64,000 bases of DNA, taken from positions 1 to 64,000 of the forward strand of contig CAITZM010000018.1 of the NCBI GenBank assembly GCA_903896925.1, in the 5' to 3' direction. The position numbers and the translations under genes were made by a program. Below are positions 1 through 7,966 of this stretch, piece after piece. Position 1 is the first letter of the stretch. Each line of letters starts with the position of its first letter. The notes under the pieces were generated by a model, which searched no databases, was not told the DNA's origin, and saw nothing but the letters and a program-made list of their open reading frames with translations. Source of the stretch: an uncultured Lentisphaerota bacterium. Lineage in GTDB: Bacteria > Verrucomicrobiota > Kiritimatiellia > CAIQIC01.

Positions 1-17
1 CACATCATCACTCACAA

Positions 18-68
18 AAAAAGGGGACATTCTAATCGAGCGCAAAAAGGGGACATTTTAAACGAGCG
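18..68. repeat. Tandem pair of 25-bp direct repeats
   Basis: Two 25-bp copies at 18-42 and 44-68 (period 26) share the core AAAAAGGGGACATT followed by a CGAGCG end and differ at two positions. The second copy supplies the stop codon of the leucine-rich-repeat gene that reads leftward into it. Such GGGGACATT strings can accompany REP-type or insertion elements, but no transposase is visible because the window ends here. Confidence 0.75.
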
Positions 69-2043
69 TTGACACCGTCAGGTTGGTCTTGCCAGCAAAC
101 GCACTGAACCCGATGCTGACGACCCCATAGCCATTGATGCTGGCGGGGATGGTGACCACGCCGCCGGCGCCCCTGTAACCGGTGATCGTGATGGCCGCGC
201 CATTTGTCACGAAGAGAAAATCGCTCGCCGGTGCATAGCTGACGACCGTCGGCCGGCCGTCAAACAGCGCGCCCCAGCCGGACGTTCCGGAGAGATAATA
301 GACGCTGGCCAGGTTATCTCCGGAGAAGACGCTGGTATCCGTGCCCGCACCGGGCGCATTCCCTTGAAAATAGACACCGGTCAGATTGCTGCAGCCCTGA
401 AACGCGGCCTCCGCGATGGTGCTGACGCTGGCGGGAATAACGATGCTCGTCAAACTGGTGCAGTTCTCAAAGGCCCCCAGCACACCCCAGTAAGAGACGT
501 GCCCGCCCCCTATGGTGGTGAGGCTGCCGGGGAGCGTGATGCTCGTCAGGCCGGAGCAACCGCCGAAGGCATCGGTCCCGATGCTGGTGACTCCGGTGCC
601 GAACGCGACGTTGGTCAGAGTGCCGCAGAGAAAGAACGCCTTGTCTCCGAGGTTGGTGACGCTGTTGGGCAGGGTGACGCTCGTCACGCTGCTGTACTGA
701 AAGGCCCCGACGAACCCACCGTCCCCGTTGATGCCGCCGATGCTGGTGACCGGCAGGCCGTTGATCGTCCCGGGAATGGCCACCACGTTATTCGTACCGG
801 TGTAGCTCGTGATGGTGATCGTGCCGTTGTTCGTCGTGAACGTGTACGGAACGCTCGCCAGCGGAACGGTGGGCAGTCCGTCAAACGTCGCGCCCCAGCC
901 CAAGGTCCCCGGCAGGTAGTAGACCGTGGCCAGGGTGTCGGCTTGGAACACCGAGGTGTCCGTACCGGGGCCGGGTGCGTTACCCAGGAAGTAGACGCCG
1001 GTCAAACCGGTACACCCAATGAACGCCGCGCCGCTGAGACTGGTGAGGCTGGCGGGGAGCGTGATGCTCGTCAGGCCGGAGCAACCGCCGAAGGCATCGG
1101 TCCCGATGCTGGTGACTCCGGTGCCGAACGCGACGTTGGTCAGACTGCCGCAGAGAAAGAACGCCTTGGCCCCGAGGTTGGTGACGCTGTTGGGCAGGGT
1201 GACGCTCGTCACGCTGCCGTACTGAAAGGCCCCGACGAACCCACCGTCCCCGTTGATGCCGCCGATGCTGGTGACCGGCAAGCCATTGATCGTGTCGGGG
1301 ATCGTCACCACACTATTCGTACCGGTGTAGCTCGTGATGATGATTGCGCCGTTGTTCGTCGTGAACGTGTACGGAATCGTAGGGGTCAGAGGCACCGCCG
1401 GCAGCCCGTACCACGGATTGGTCCAACCCGTGGTCCCCTCCAGATAAAAGACCGTCACATTGGCGGCAGCATAGTTGAACACCCCGGTCCCCATGCTGGG
1501 CGCGTTACCTTGAAAGTAGATAGTGGCGAGGTTGGTGCAGGGGGCGAACGCCCAATTCCCGATATTGGTGACGCTGCCCGGAATCGTGACGCTCGTCAGA
1601 CTGCTGCACAGGGCGAACACCTGCTGTCCGAGGCTGGGAACGGGGGGTATGGTGACGCCCGAAAGTTTGCTGCAGGCTTCAAACGCCCAACTCCCCAGAT
1701 AGGTAACGCTGCTGGGGATCGTGATGCTGACCAGGTTGCTGCAGTACATGAACGCAGAAGTCCCGATGCTGGTGACGGTGTCGGGGATGATGACACTGGT
1801 CAGGTTGGCCTGCTCCAAGAAGGCACCGGCCCCAATGCCGGCGACGGCGAAGCCATTGATGTTGGACGGGATGGAAATTGCGCCGCCGGCACCCGTATAG
1901 CCGGTGATGGTGCATGTGCTGCCGTTGATCTGGTAGCTGTATTGGGCCTGTGCTACCGCAGGCCACCATAAACACAGCAGCGCGAGCCGCAGGACGCGGG
2001 CAGCACGGATGCAGCAAGCTTGAACAGTAGAAGTCCCCATCAT
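58..2043 (-). CDS. Secreted BspA-type leucine-rich-repeat protein
   Basis: The product of about 660 residues has a signal peptide (hydrophobic RLALLCLWWPAVAQAQ) followed by many repeats of the type LTSVTIPxSVTxIGxxAFxGC, the LRR_5/BspA signature of surface or secreted proteins thought to bind proteins or matrix. Longer linkers of the type YTFTTNNGxIxITSYTG separate LRR blocks. The open frame extends to a GTG at 2106, but an ATG at 2043 preceded by GAGG fits the signal peptide better. The last repeat stops at AGKTNLTVSTLV, where the frame runs into the 25-bp tandem repeat, so the native C-terminus may have been lost. It carries a large internal duplication (518-850 and 1043-1375). No catalytic domain is visible. 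The family call is firm; the function is not known. Confidence 0.85.
   Translation of the reverse strand: MMGTSTVQACCIRAARVLRLALLCLWWPAVAQAQYSYQINGSTCTITGYTGAGGAISIPSNINGFAVAGIGAGAFLEQANLTSVIIPDTVTSIGTSAFMYCSNLVSITIPSSVTYLGSWAFEACSKLSGVTIPPVPSLGQQVFALCSSLTSVTIPGSVTNIGNWAFAPCTNLATIYFQGNAPSMGTGVFNYAAANVTVFYLEGTTGWTNPWYGLPAVPLTPTIPYTFTTNNGAIIITSYTGTNSVVTIPDTINGLPVTSIGGINGDGGFVGAFQYGSVTSVTLPNSVTNLGAKAFFLCGSLTNVAFGTGVTSIGTDAFGGCSGLTSITLPASLTSLSGAAFIGCTGLTGVYFLGNAPGPGTDTSVFQADTLATVYYLPGTLGWGATFDGLPTVPLASVPYTFTTNNGTITITSYTGTNNVVAIPGTINGLPVTSIGGINGDGGFVGAFQYSSVTSVTLPNSVTNLGDKAFFLCGTLTNVAFGTGVTSIGTDAFGGCSGLTSITLPGSLTTIGGGHVSYWGVLGAFENCTSLTSIVIPASVSTIAEAAFQGCSNLTGVYFQGNAPGAGTDTSVFSGDNLASVYYLSGTSGWGALFDGRPTVVSYAPASDFLFVTNGAAITITGYRGAGGVVTIPASINGYGVVSIGFSAFAGKTNLTVSTLV
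518..850 (-). repeat. Internal duplication, copy 1
   Basis: About 333 bp nearly identical to 1043-1375 at an offset of exactly 525 bp (175 codons). It encodes a block of LRR units plus one FTTNNG linker. The near-identity at DNA level points to a recent in-frame duplication or gene conversion. Confidence 0.85.
1043..1375 (-). repeat. Internal duplication, copy 2
   Basis: This is the partner of 518-850, differing at only a handful of bases. Together they make two near-identical halves in the LRR protein. Confidence 0.85.
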
Positions 2044-2334
2044 TAGCCTCATTCCCATCTGGACTGAGGCTAAGCCGGTTGACGATACCCCTTCGACTTT
2101 GCACACATATCCAGCGGGATTAATAGCAGCTTAGAGGCATCATGTCAGGGTTTTATACTGTTCTGGCGGCAGACGGCAGGCGTTTGAGCCTCAATTTGTG
2201 CGCCGGAACCGTTGGCCCACAAGCCCGACGGAAAACGAACCGCGGTCACCCAGGCCGTGCTGCCAGAGCAAGTCGCAGCCCCATCGGCATCGATATCCAC
2301 CATGCAACGTTTATGACAGCTGTTGCCGGCAAAA

Positions 2335-3030
2335 TCAGTGTGGCTCGTGGTGCTGGGCGTCAAGGCGGGCGTTGAGTTTACGGACGGCCTGGCGGAGTTC
2401 CTGGATCTCCGCCTGCAGGCGCGCGACCTCCGCGCCACCCTGCGGCGCGTGCAGTTGCTGCTGCATATGCTCGGCTTCCTGGGCCAGCCGCTCGGCCGGC
2501 TCGTGGAGACCCGCGGCGTGCAGATGACCGACGGCTTCGCGGAGGTGCTGCAGGCGCTGCTCCGGCGAGACCTGTTCAGGATGCTGCATCGGGCCGCGCT
2601 CGCGCTCGGAGCGCTGTGGGCGGGGCGCGAGTTCCGTTTCGAGCTTGTGGATGCCGCGCTGCAATTCTTCCGCGCGCTCCTTGTTTCCGCCCTCGCGCGC
2701 CTCCTTCAGTTCGGCCCGCGCGTGCTCAAGCTTCTTCTGGAGCTCCACGCGGCGGTCATCGCCAGCGGGCTGCTCCGCATGGCGTTCCTTGGCCATGTGC
2801 GTAAACTTCTCGCGCAGTTCCTGCATCTCGTGACGGACGGCGTTGGCCTGGTCCTCCTGGCCGGCGGCCTGGAGTTCCTTGGCCTTCTGTTCCAGCTTGC
2901 GCATCTGGTCGCGCACCTGCTCCGGGCGCGGCTCGTCGGCCTGCGCCACGGATACGAACGTCATCAAACCCGCCGCGGCCACGCCAGCCGCCAGCCACCG
3001 CATCCCGCCGTTCAATTTGCGCGTCTTCAT
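2335..3030 (-). CDS. Exported coiled-coil protein
   Basis: The product is 231 residues. The start is the ATG at 3030 (MKTRKLNGGMRW), which has a GAGG upstream and directly begins a signal peptide ending near SVAQA; an upstream in-frame ATG at 3084 would bury the signal. The rest is almost entirely charged heptad-like helix rich in Glu, Lys, Arg, Gln and Leu (for example EQKAKELQAAGQEDQ), predicted to form a long coiled coil in the periplasm or at the cell surface. It ends in a His-rich tail (LDAQHHEPH). It stands alone, 508 bp from the sulfatase run. I do not recognise a named family; similar low-complexity exported proteins are common in Planctomycetes and Verrucomicrobia. Confidence 0.75.
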   Translation of the reverse strand: MKTRKLNGGMRWLAAGVAAAGLMTFVSVAQADEPRPEQVRDQMRKLEQKAKELQAAGQEDQANAVRHEMQELREKFTHMAKERHAEQPAGDDRRVELQKKLEHARAELKEAREGGNKERAEELQRGIHKLETELAPRPQRSERERGPMQHPEQVSPEQRLQHLREAVGHLHAAGLHEPAERLAQEAEHMQQQLHAPQGGAEVARLQAEIQELRQAVRKLNARLDAQHHEPH

Positions 3031-3538
3031 GTTGTCCTCGCTTTCAGTATTCACATTTTCGGACAAATCCGGTCGTCCTGTCAATCCGCAACCTCAGACT
3101 TCGCGACCTCATGACCTCTGAGGATTCGACAGAATCATGGCGAACAGAATCATTGGTTATGGGGTGTGAGCCCGCCGCCTCGACAGAAACAAGGCTGACC
3201 TCACGACCCCATTCGACCGACATACGCTCCGATCTCTAATGATTCTGCCGTAGATCTGCAACCTCACGCGGAGCGTGAGGACTACTTTGCTCAGCGTTCA
3301 CCGCGGCAACGGCGTCACGCCGCTTTTCCAGGATACGCGGCGGGACGCCGCGTCCACGACAATCCATTTGCAGGCGCAGGGAGCACCGCCCCCGGCTACT
3401 GAGCTGCGGAAGTTCAAATGAGGGCAAAGGTTACGTTGAGATCTTTGGCCCTTTTGTGACCAATCCCCCTCTGCTGTCTTTCACTCCGCCCATCCGTGTA
3501 ATCGTCGTAATCTGTGGATGGTCGTCTCCGCCTGCACG
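3031..3538. other. Gene-free stretch with hairpins
   Basis: No convincing gene is seen in these 508 bp. The notable content is the triloop hairpin group at 3262-3353. It separates the coiled-coil gene from the end of the first sulfatase operon. Confidence 0.6.
3262..3353. repeat. Triloop hairpin cluster 1
   Basis: Three perfect inverted repeats lie close together: 3262-3280 (8-bp stem CCTCACGC, loop GGA), 3310-3322 (5-bp stem CGGCG, loop TCA) and 3335-3353 (8-bp stem ACGCGGCG, loop GGA). The stems differ but the loops are the same class as those at 20804-20842 and 61266-61384. Confidence 0.7.
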
Positions 3539-4846
3539 TCACTCCGGCTTCCACCACGCGTCCAGCTTGCGCTTCAGCGCGGCGACGGTTTCCGCCTGCT
3601 GTGCGGCAAGGTCGGTCTGCTCGTGCGGGTCGGCGGCGAGGTCATACAGCTCGGCCTCGCCCTTGCCGTGCGGCACGATCAGCTTCCGGTGCCCGTCGAT
3701 GAGCCAGCGCTGCTCCAGGTTTTTGATCGGGCTGTTCAAATCCACCGCCGTGTGGACAAAGCATTCGCCGTAGATCGTCTTGCGTTTGGCGACGGCTTCG
3801 GCATCCAGCAGGTTGAGCCCCTGCATCGCGGGCGTGGGCTGCTCGCCGACCGCCGCGAGCACCGTGGGCACGAGGTCTATGGACATCGCCAACTCGTCGC
3901 TCATCTGCGGCTTGATCCTGCCCGGCCAGCGCACCATGAGCGGCGTGCGCAGCCCGGAGTCGTAGGGTGAGAGCTTGGAGCGCAAATGCCGCGGTGTGCT
4001 GGGCGCCTGGACCCAGCCGTTGTCGGTCACGTAGATGACGAGGGTGTTTTCCGCGAGGCCTTCCCTCTCGAGATGGTCGAGCACCTGTCCGCAGGTCTCG
4101 TCGAACCAGTCCACCATCGCCCAATACTTGGCGACGAAGAGCGAGTCGGTCTTGCCCTTGTACTTTTCGAGGATGCGGTCCGGCGGCGTGTGCGGGTCAT
4201 GCGGCATCATCGGCGCGTACCAGACGAACCACGGCTTCTGCTCCTTGCGGGCGGAAGCGATGAAGTCGTAGATCGGCTGCAGCGTCTTGCGCCCGATGTC
4301 GAGGCCCTCATCGCCGTGGCGCTGGCCCTTGGTCATGCCGTGCGTGAAACCGCCGCTCGAAAAATGCCCCTGCCACCACTTGCCGGTCTGGAGGCTCATA
4401 TAGCCCTGCCTGGCCAGCAGGCGCGGCAGCGTCGCCGCCGCCTCCATGTGCTTCGTCATCACCGCGCGGCCGGCGGTAAACGCGGCCTGGTCCTGCGGCG
4501 TCCGCTTCTTGCCCGGCGGCGGGCCCGGGGGATCGTTGCACGTGATCAGGTTCTGGTGCGGATAGAGGCCGGTGACGATCGCCGCGAGGCTCGGGCAGCA
4601 AAGCGACGACGGCACATAGCCGCGCCGGAAGGTCAGCGACTGCGCCGCGAGCTTGTCGAGGTTCGGTGTCTTGACCTGCGGGTGGCCCATGAAGCCGTAA
4701 TCGGTCCAGCCTTGGTCATCGGAGATGATAAAGAGGATATTGGGCTTGGGTTTGTCCGCGGCCCCGGCATCCAACGCAGTCCCCAGTACCACGCCAGCCG
4801 TAACCAGCCCGGCCCGCTTCAAGAAATCACGCCGCCCGATGTTCAT
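3539..4846 (-). CDS. Sulfatase-family protein with altered active site
   Basis: This 435-residue exported protein has a Tat-type leader (MNIGRRDFLKRAG) and a type I sulfatase fold (NILFIISDDQG metal-binding start; VTDNGW near the C-terminal metal site). The canonical CxPxR motif, whose Cys becomes formylglycine, reads C83-C-P-S-L87, with CTC where CGC would encode Arg. The usual GKWH motif reads GKWWQG (155-160), so a second catalytic residue is also changed. The ATG at 4846 overlaps the TGA of the upstream sulfatase (ATGA), indicating translational coupling; an in-frame extension to 5071 lies inside that gene and is rejected. It is the last gene of a five-sulfatase run. Two coordinated replacements in an otherwise intact frame suggest a divergent subfamily rather than decay. 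Confidence 0.9.
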   Translation of the reverse strand: MNIGRRDFLKRAGLVTAGVVLGTALDAGAADKPKPNILFIISDDQGWTDYGFMGHPQVKTPNLDKLAAQSLTFRRGYVPSSLCCPSLAAIVTGLYPHQNLITCNDPPGPPPGKKRTPQDQAAFTAGRAVMTKHMEAAATLPRLLARQGYMSLQTGKWWQGHFSSGGFTHGMTKGQRHGDEGLDIGRKTLQPIYDFIASARKEQKPWFVWYAPMMPHDPHTPPDRILEKYKGKTDSLFVAKYWAMVDWFDETCGQVLDHLEREGLAENTLVIYVTDNGWVQAPSTPRHLRSKLSPYDSGLRTPLMVRWPGRIKPQMSDELAMSIDLVPTVLAAVGEQPTPAMQGLNLLDAEAVAKRKTIYGECFVHTAVDLNSPIKNLEQRWLIDGHRKLIVPHGKGEAELYDLAADPHEQTDLAAQQAETVAALKRKLDAWWKPE

Positions 4847-6357
4847 GGCCGCCCCTTCGCTTTGGACTTTGCGGCTTTGTTCTGCTGTTTGGCGCCGGCG
4901 ACAGCGGCGTTCATGCCTTTGCGCCATTCCCAGATCTGCTGCCACTCGGCGTCGGTCGCCGTGAACGGATGGAACCGGCTGGAGTCCACCGCTTGGTAGA
5001 GCACGCGATATTTCTCCGCATCGAACGCCGGGTTCGGCCGGTTGCTCTGCGTGTTGTTCGCCTTGCGCCACACGTCGAGCGCGGCGCGCATTTTGGCCAC
5101 ACGCTCCGGTTGCTGGGCGGCGAGGTCGCGCGTCTCGCCGACGTCATCTGCGAGGTTATAAAGCTCGGCCTTTTCCTCATCGTAGAACTCGACCATCATC
5201 CACGGACCGTCGCGCAGCGCGCCGCTCGGGCGGCCGCCCTGGTTGTTGTAGTGCGGGAAGTGCCAGCAGAACTGGCGTTGCGGGAACGTGCCCATGCCGG
5301 TCAGGCCGGCGGCGAAGCTGACGCCATCGAGGCCGGTCGGCGCGGGCTGGCCGGCGAGTTCCAACAAGGTCGGGATCCAATCGGTGTTGAGCACCGGTTC
5401 CGCGGTGACCTTGCCCGCGGGCACATGGCCCGGCCAACGCACGATCAGCGGGATGCGCAGGCCGCCTTCGTAGACGTAGCCTTTGCCCGCGCGGAACGGC
5501 GTGTTGTGCGTGATACGTGCGTGCGTCAGTTCCGGTACGTGCAAGCCGCCGTTGTCGGAGGTGAAGATGAAGATCGTGTGCTCCGCTAGCTTCAACGACT
5601 CCAACTTCGCCATCAGTTTCCCGACGGTGTCATCGAGCGTCTCGATCACGCCGGCATAGACCGGCTCGAAGGCGCCGTTGTTGTTGGCGATGCGTTCCTT
5701 CTGCGCGTCGTAGGGGATGTGCGGCGTATTGTGCGCCAGATAGGCGAAGAACGGCTGCTCGCGATGGGCTTCCATGAACTGCATCACCGCGGCCGTCAGA
5801 TCATATTCGCCCTTGCCGCCCTCGGTCGCCGAAGGCTGCGTGTTCGCCTGGCCGGGATGATAGGAATCGAAGCCGTGCTCCAACGGGCCGAAACCTTTGT
5901 TGCCCACATGCCACTTGCCGAACGCGCCGCAGGCATAACCCGCCGGCTTGAAGTAACGCGGCAGCATCTTCTCCGTCAGCGGCACCTGCATCTCGATCTC
6001 CGGGTGCAACACCTTTTGCGCCGCGCAGTCGGGCCGGCCGGGCAGATAGGTGGTCAGATGCAAACGCGCCGGATTTTTCCCGGTGAGCAGCGCCGCACGC
6101 GAGGGCGAGCAGATCGGCTGCCCGCAGTACGCGGAGGTGAACCGCGTCCCCTGCCCCGCCAGCTTGTCGAGATTCGGCGTGTGGTGATCCTGCCTGCCGT
6201 AGCAGTGGAGGTCGTTCACGCCAAGGTCGTCGCAGAGGATGAATACCACATTGGGCGGACGAGCCGCGGTTTCCGCCCAAGCGGGACCAACCAAGGCCAC
6301 GCAAATGGCGACCCATCCGACCAATCCCAACCAACTTCGCCGCGCTTTCGTTGCCAT
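4843..6357 (-). CDS. Arylsulfatase A-like sulfatase
   Basis: This 504-residue exported type I sulfatase hydrolyses sulfate esters, probably on an extracellular glycan. The start at 6357 has AGGAG upstream and gives a Sec signal peptide (WLGLVGWVAICVALVGPAWA). It has the metal-site motif FILCDDLGVND, the formylglycine motif C83-S-P-S-R87 followed by AALLTG, then FGKWHVG and TSDNGG. Unlike most sulfatases here it lacks a twin-arginine leader. The tail is lysine-rich (GAKQQNKAAKSKAKGRP), as in two other sulfatases of the window. It overlaps the following gene by ATGA and follows the preceding one by 38 nt. The family is certain; the substrate is unknown. Confidence 0.95.
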   Translation of the reverse strand: MATKARRSWLGLVGWVAICVALVGPAWAETAARPPNVVFILCDDLGVNDLHCYGRQDHHTPNLDKLAGQGTRFTSAYCGQPICSPSRAALLTGKNPARLHLTTYLPGRPDCAAQKVLHPEIEMQVPLTEKMLPRYFKPAGYACGAFGKWHVGNKGFGPLEHGFDSYHPGQANTQPSATEGGKGEYDLTAAVMQFMEAHREQPFFAYLAHNTPHIPYDAQKERIANNNGAFEPVYAGVIETLDDTVGKLMAKLESLKLAEHTIFIFTSDNGGLHVPELTHARITHNTPFRAGKGYVYEGGLRIPLIVRWPGHVPAGKVTAEPVLNTDWIPTLLELAGQPAPTGLDGVSFAAGLTGMGTFPQRQFCWHFPHYNNQGGRPSGALRDGPWMMVEFYDEEKAELYNLADDVGETRDLAAQQPERVAKMRAALDVWRKANNTQSNRPNPAFDAEKYRVLYQAVDSSRFHPFTATDAEWQQIWEWRKGMNAAVAGAKQQNKAAKSKAKGRP

Positions 6358-6395
6358 AGCTTTTCTCCTGTGTTTAGCGGCCCGGCCGCGCCCTG

Positions 6396-7952
6396 TCACT
6401 CGTGATAACCCTTGCGCTTGCGCTCGATGACGAACCCGCGCGTCTTTTCAAACAACGCCATCTCGCCGGTGCCGCGCGGGTCCTGCGTCGCCCGCTGATA
6501 GGCTTCCAACCGCGCGCGCAGCTTCTCTTTCACGGCCGCGAACTCGGGTTTGTCAGCAAGATTGTTGAGTTCAAAGGGATCGGCGACGCAGTCATAGAGT
6601 TCCTCGCGCGGCCGCGGGCCCTGGACGAGCGGAACGAACCGCTTGACCGCCGGGTGTTCGGGATGCGCGGCCAGCAGCGCGGACACGTCATAGGTCGTCG
6701 CGTTTTTCTCGAAGTCGCTGTCGGGCTGCGGTCCCTTGGCACTCAACGCGAAGCGCGGGCCGGCGCCGTAGTTGACGATGTACTGGAAGCGCTCGTCGCG
6801 GATCATGCGCGAAGACTGGTTGCACGGCGGCAGTTCGCCATGCCACTCCAAGCCCGCCGCCGTAAAGTCGCGCGCGGCATCCACGCGGCCGGACGCGGCG
6901 GAGAGCAGCACGTTGAGCGCGCTGCGTCCGCTCATCTCGCGCGGCACGGGAACACCTGCCGCCTCGAGGATGGTCGGGGCGAAGTCGGCAAAGTTGATGA
7001 AGTCATCCACCTTGCGCCCGGCCTGGACACGGGCCGGCCACATCATCGCCAGCGGCATACGCACGCCCCAGTCGTAGACGTTGGCCTTGGCGCGCGGCGC
7101 GGGCGTGCCGTTGTCGGCCGTCACGATCACGAGCGTGTTCGCCAACTCGCCGCGCTCCTCCAGCACCTTGAGCAGCGCGCCGAGCGTGCCGTCGGCATGC
7201 CGGACCTCCCAGAGATAGTTCGTGCGGTGACGCCGCACGCCCGGCGTGTCCGGCAGGAAACCCGGCACCTTGATGGCGGCGGGGTCCATGCCCGGCTGCT
7301 TGTAGTTGTCCTTGCCGTGCGGATGGTGCGGTTCCAGCAGCCCCGCCCAGAAGTAGAACGGCTGCCCCTTGGGCCGCACGTCGAGGAACTTTGCAAAGTT
7401 GGTGGCGTAGTCGAAAGCGCTGACGCCCTCCGGCGGCGACTTGATCTTGGCGGCATTAAACACGTTCCCCGCCGGGTTACGCTTGCGGCCGGACTCCGGC
7501 AGCAGGCCCGGCCCCCACCCTTTGCCCGTGTAGCCCGCGTGATAACCGGCGGCCTCCAGCAGGTCCGGCAGCACGGGGAATTTCGCCGGCAGCCACGCCT
7601 GGATGAACGCACCCTGCTCCAGCTCCCAGAAATTGCGGCCGGTCAGCAGCGCGGCGCGCGAGGGCGCACACGACGGCGCGGAACAGTAGGCGTAATTGAA
7701 CAGCACACCGTCGCGCGCCACACGGTCGAAGTGCGGCGTAGGGACCGACGCATTGCCGTACGCGCTGCACTCCAGCCAGCTTTGGTCATCGTTGATCACC
7801 AGCAGGATGTTGGGCCTGCCCTGCGCGGATTTTACCGGGGCTTGGACGGCGGGATCGGCGGTTTTTCCAGGTTCTGGAAAAGCCAGCGTCGCGCCGGCTG
7901 CGCCGAGGCCGGCCAGCTTCAGGAAATCACGCCGGGCCAGTTTCGTTCTCAT
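6396..7952 (-). CDS. Sulfatase (heparan N-sulfatase-like)
   Basis: This 518-residue Tat-exported sulfatase has the leader MRTKLARRDFLKLAG, metal-binding LLVINDDQSW, formylglycine motif C95-A-P-S-R99 followed by AALLTG, and a GYTGKGWGPG segment. The last resembles the N-sulfoglucosamine sulfohydrolase-type branch more than arylsulfatase A. The C-terminal part keeps TADNGTP. A perfect palindrome (7863-7881) encodes FPEPGK immediately after the hydrophobic leader core. It sits 14 nt after the upstream sulfatase and 38 nt before the next. Activity on N- or O-sulfated sugars is possible; specificity cannot be read from the sequence. Confidence 0.93.
   Translation of the reverse strand: MRTKLARRDFLKLAGLGAAGATLAFPEPGKTADPAVQAPVKSAQGRPNILLVINDDQSWLECSAYGNASVPTPHFDRVARDGVLFNYAYCSAPSCAPSRAALLTGRNFWELEQGAFIQAWLPAKFPVLPDLLEAAGYHAGYTGKGWGPGLLPESGRKRNPAGNVFNAAKIKSPPEGVSAFDYATNFAKFLDVRPKGQPFYFWAGLLEPHHPHGKDNYKQPGMDPAAIKVPGFLPDTPGVRRHRTNYLWEVRHADGTLGALLKVLEERGELANTLVIVTADNGTPAPRAKANVYDWGVRMPLAMMWPARVQAGRKVDDFINFADFAPTILEAAGVPVPREMSGRSALNVLLSAASGRVDAARDFTAAGLEWHGELPPCNQSSRMIRDERFQYIVNYGAGPRFALSAKGPQPDSDFEKNATTYDVSALLAAHPEHPAVKRFVPLVQGPRPREELYDCVADPFELNNLADKPEFAAVKEKLRARLEAYQRATQDPRGTGEMALFEKTRGFVIERKRKGYHE
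7863..7881. repeat. TTCC-GGAA palindrome inside a signal peptide
   Basis: A perfect inverted repeat with 8-bp arms TTTTCCAG and CTGGAAAA around GTT. It is in frame in the sulfatase leader and is read on the coding strand as part of FPEPGK. It belongs to the same family as the elements at 12503, 20638, 28969, 37079, 40979, 45336, 54498 and 57598. Confidence 0.75.
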
Positions 7953-7966
7953 ATGCAGGTTCTATA

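Noticed and set aside
518-1375. CRISPR-like or satellite repeat array
   Set aside because: The repeats are in frame with the LRR protein, long and unevenly spaced, with no spacers or cas genes.
364-1971. Long plus-strand open frame (about 535 codons) opposite the LRR gene
   Set aside because: It is a shadow of the repetitive LRR coding sequence; its translation is low-complexity with no ribosome site, while the opposite strand gives a clear LRR protein with a signal peptide.
2145-2438. Minus-strand frame of 97 codons with a Cys-containing segment
   Set aside because: It overlaps the coiled-coil gene, with no ribosome site or leader; the Cys pattern may be chance or a relic.
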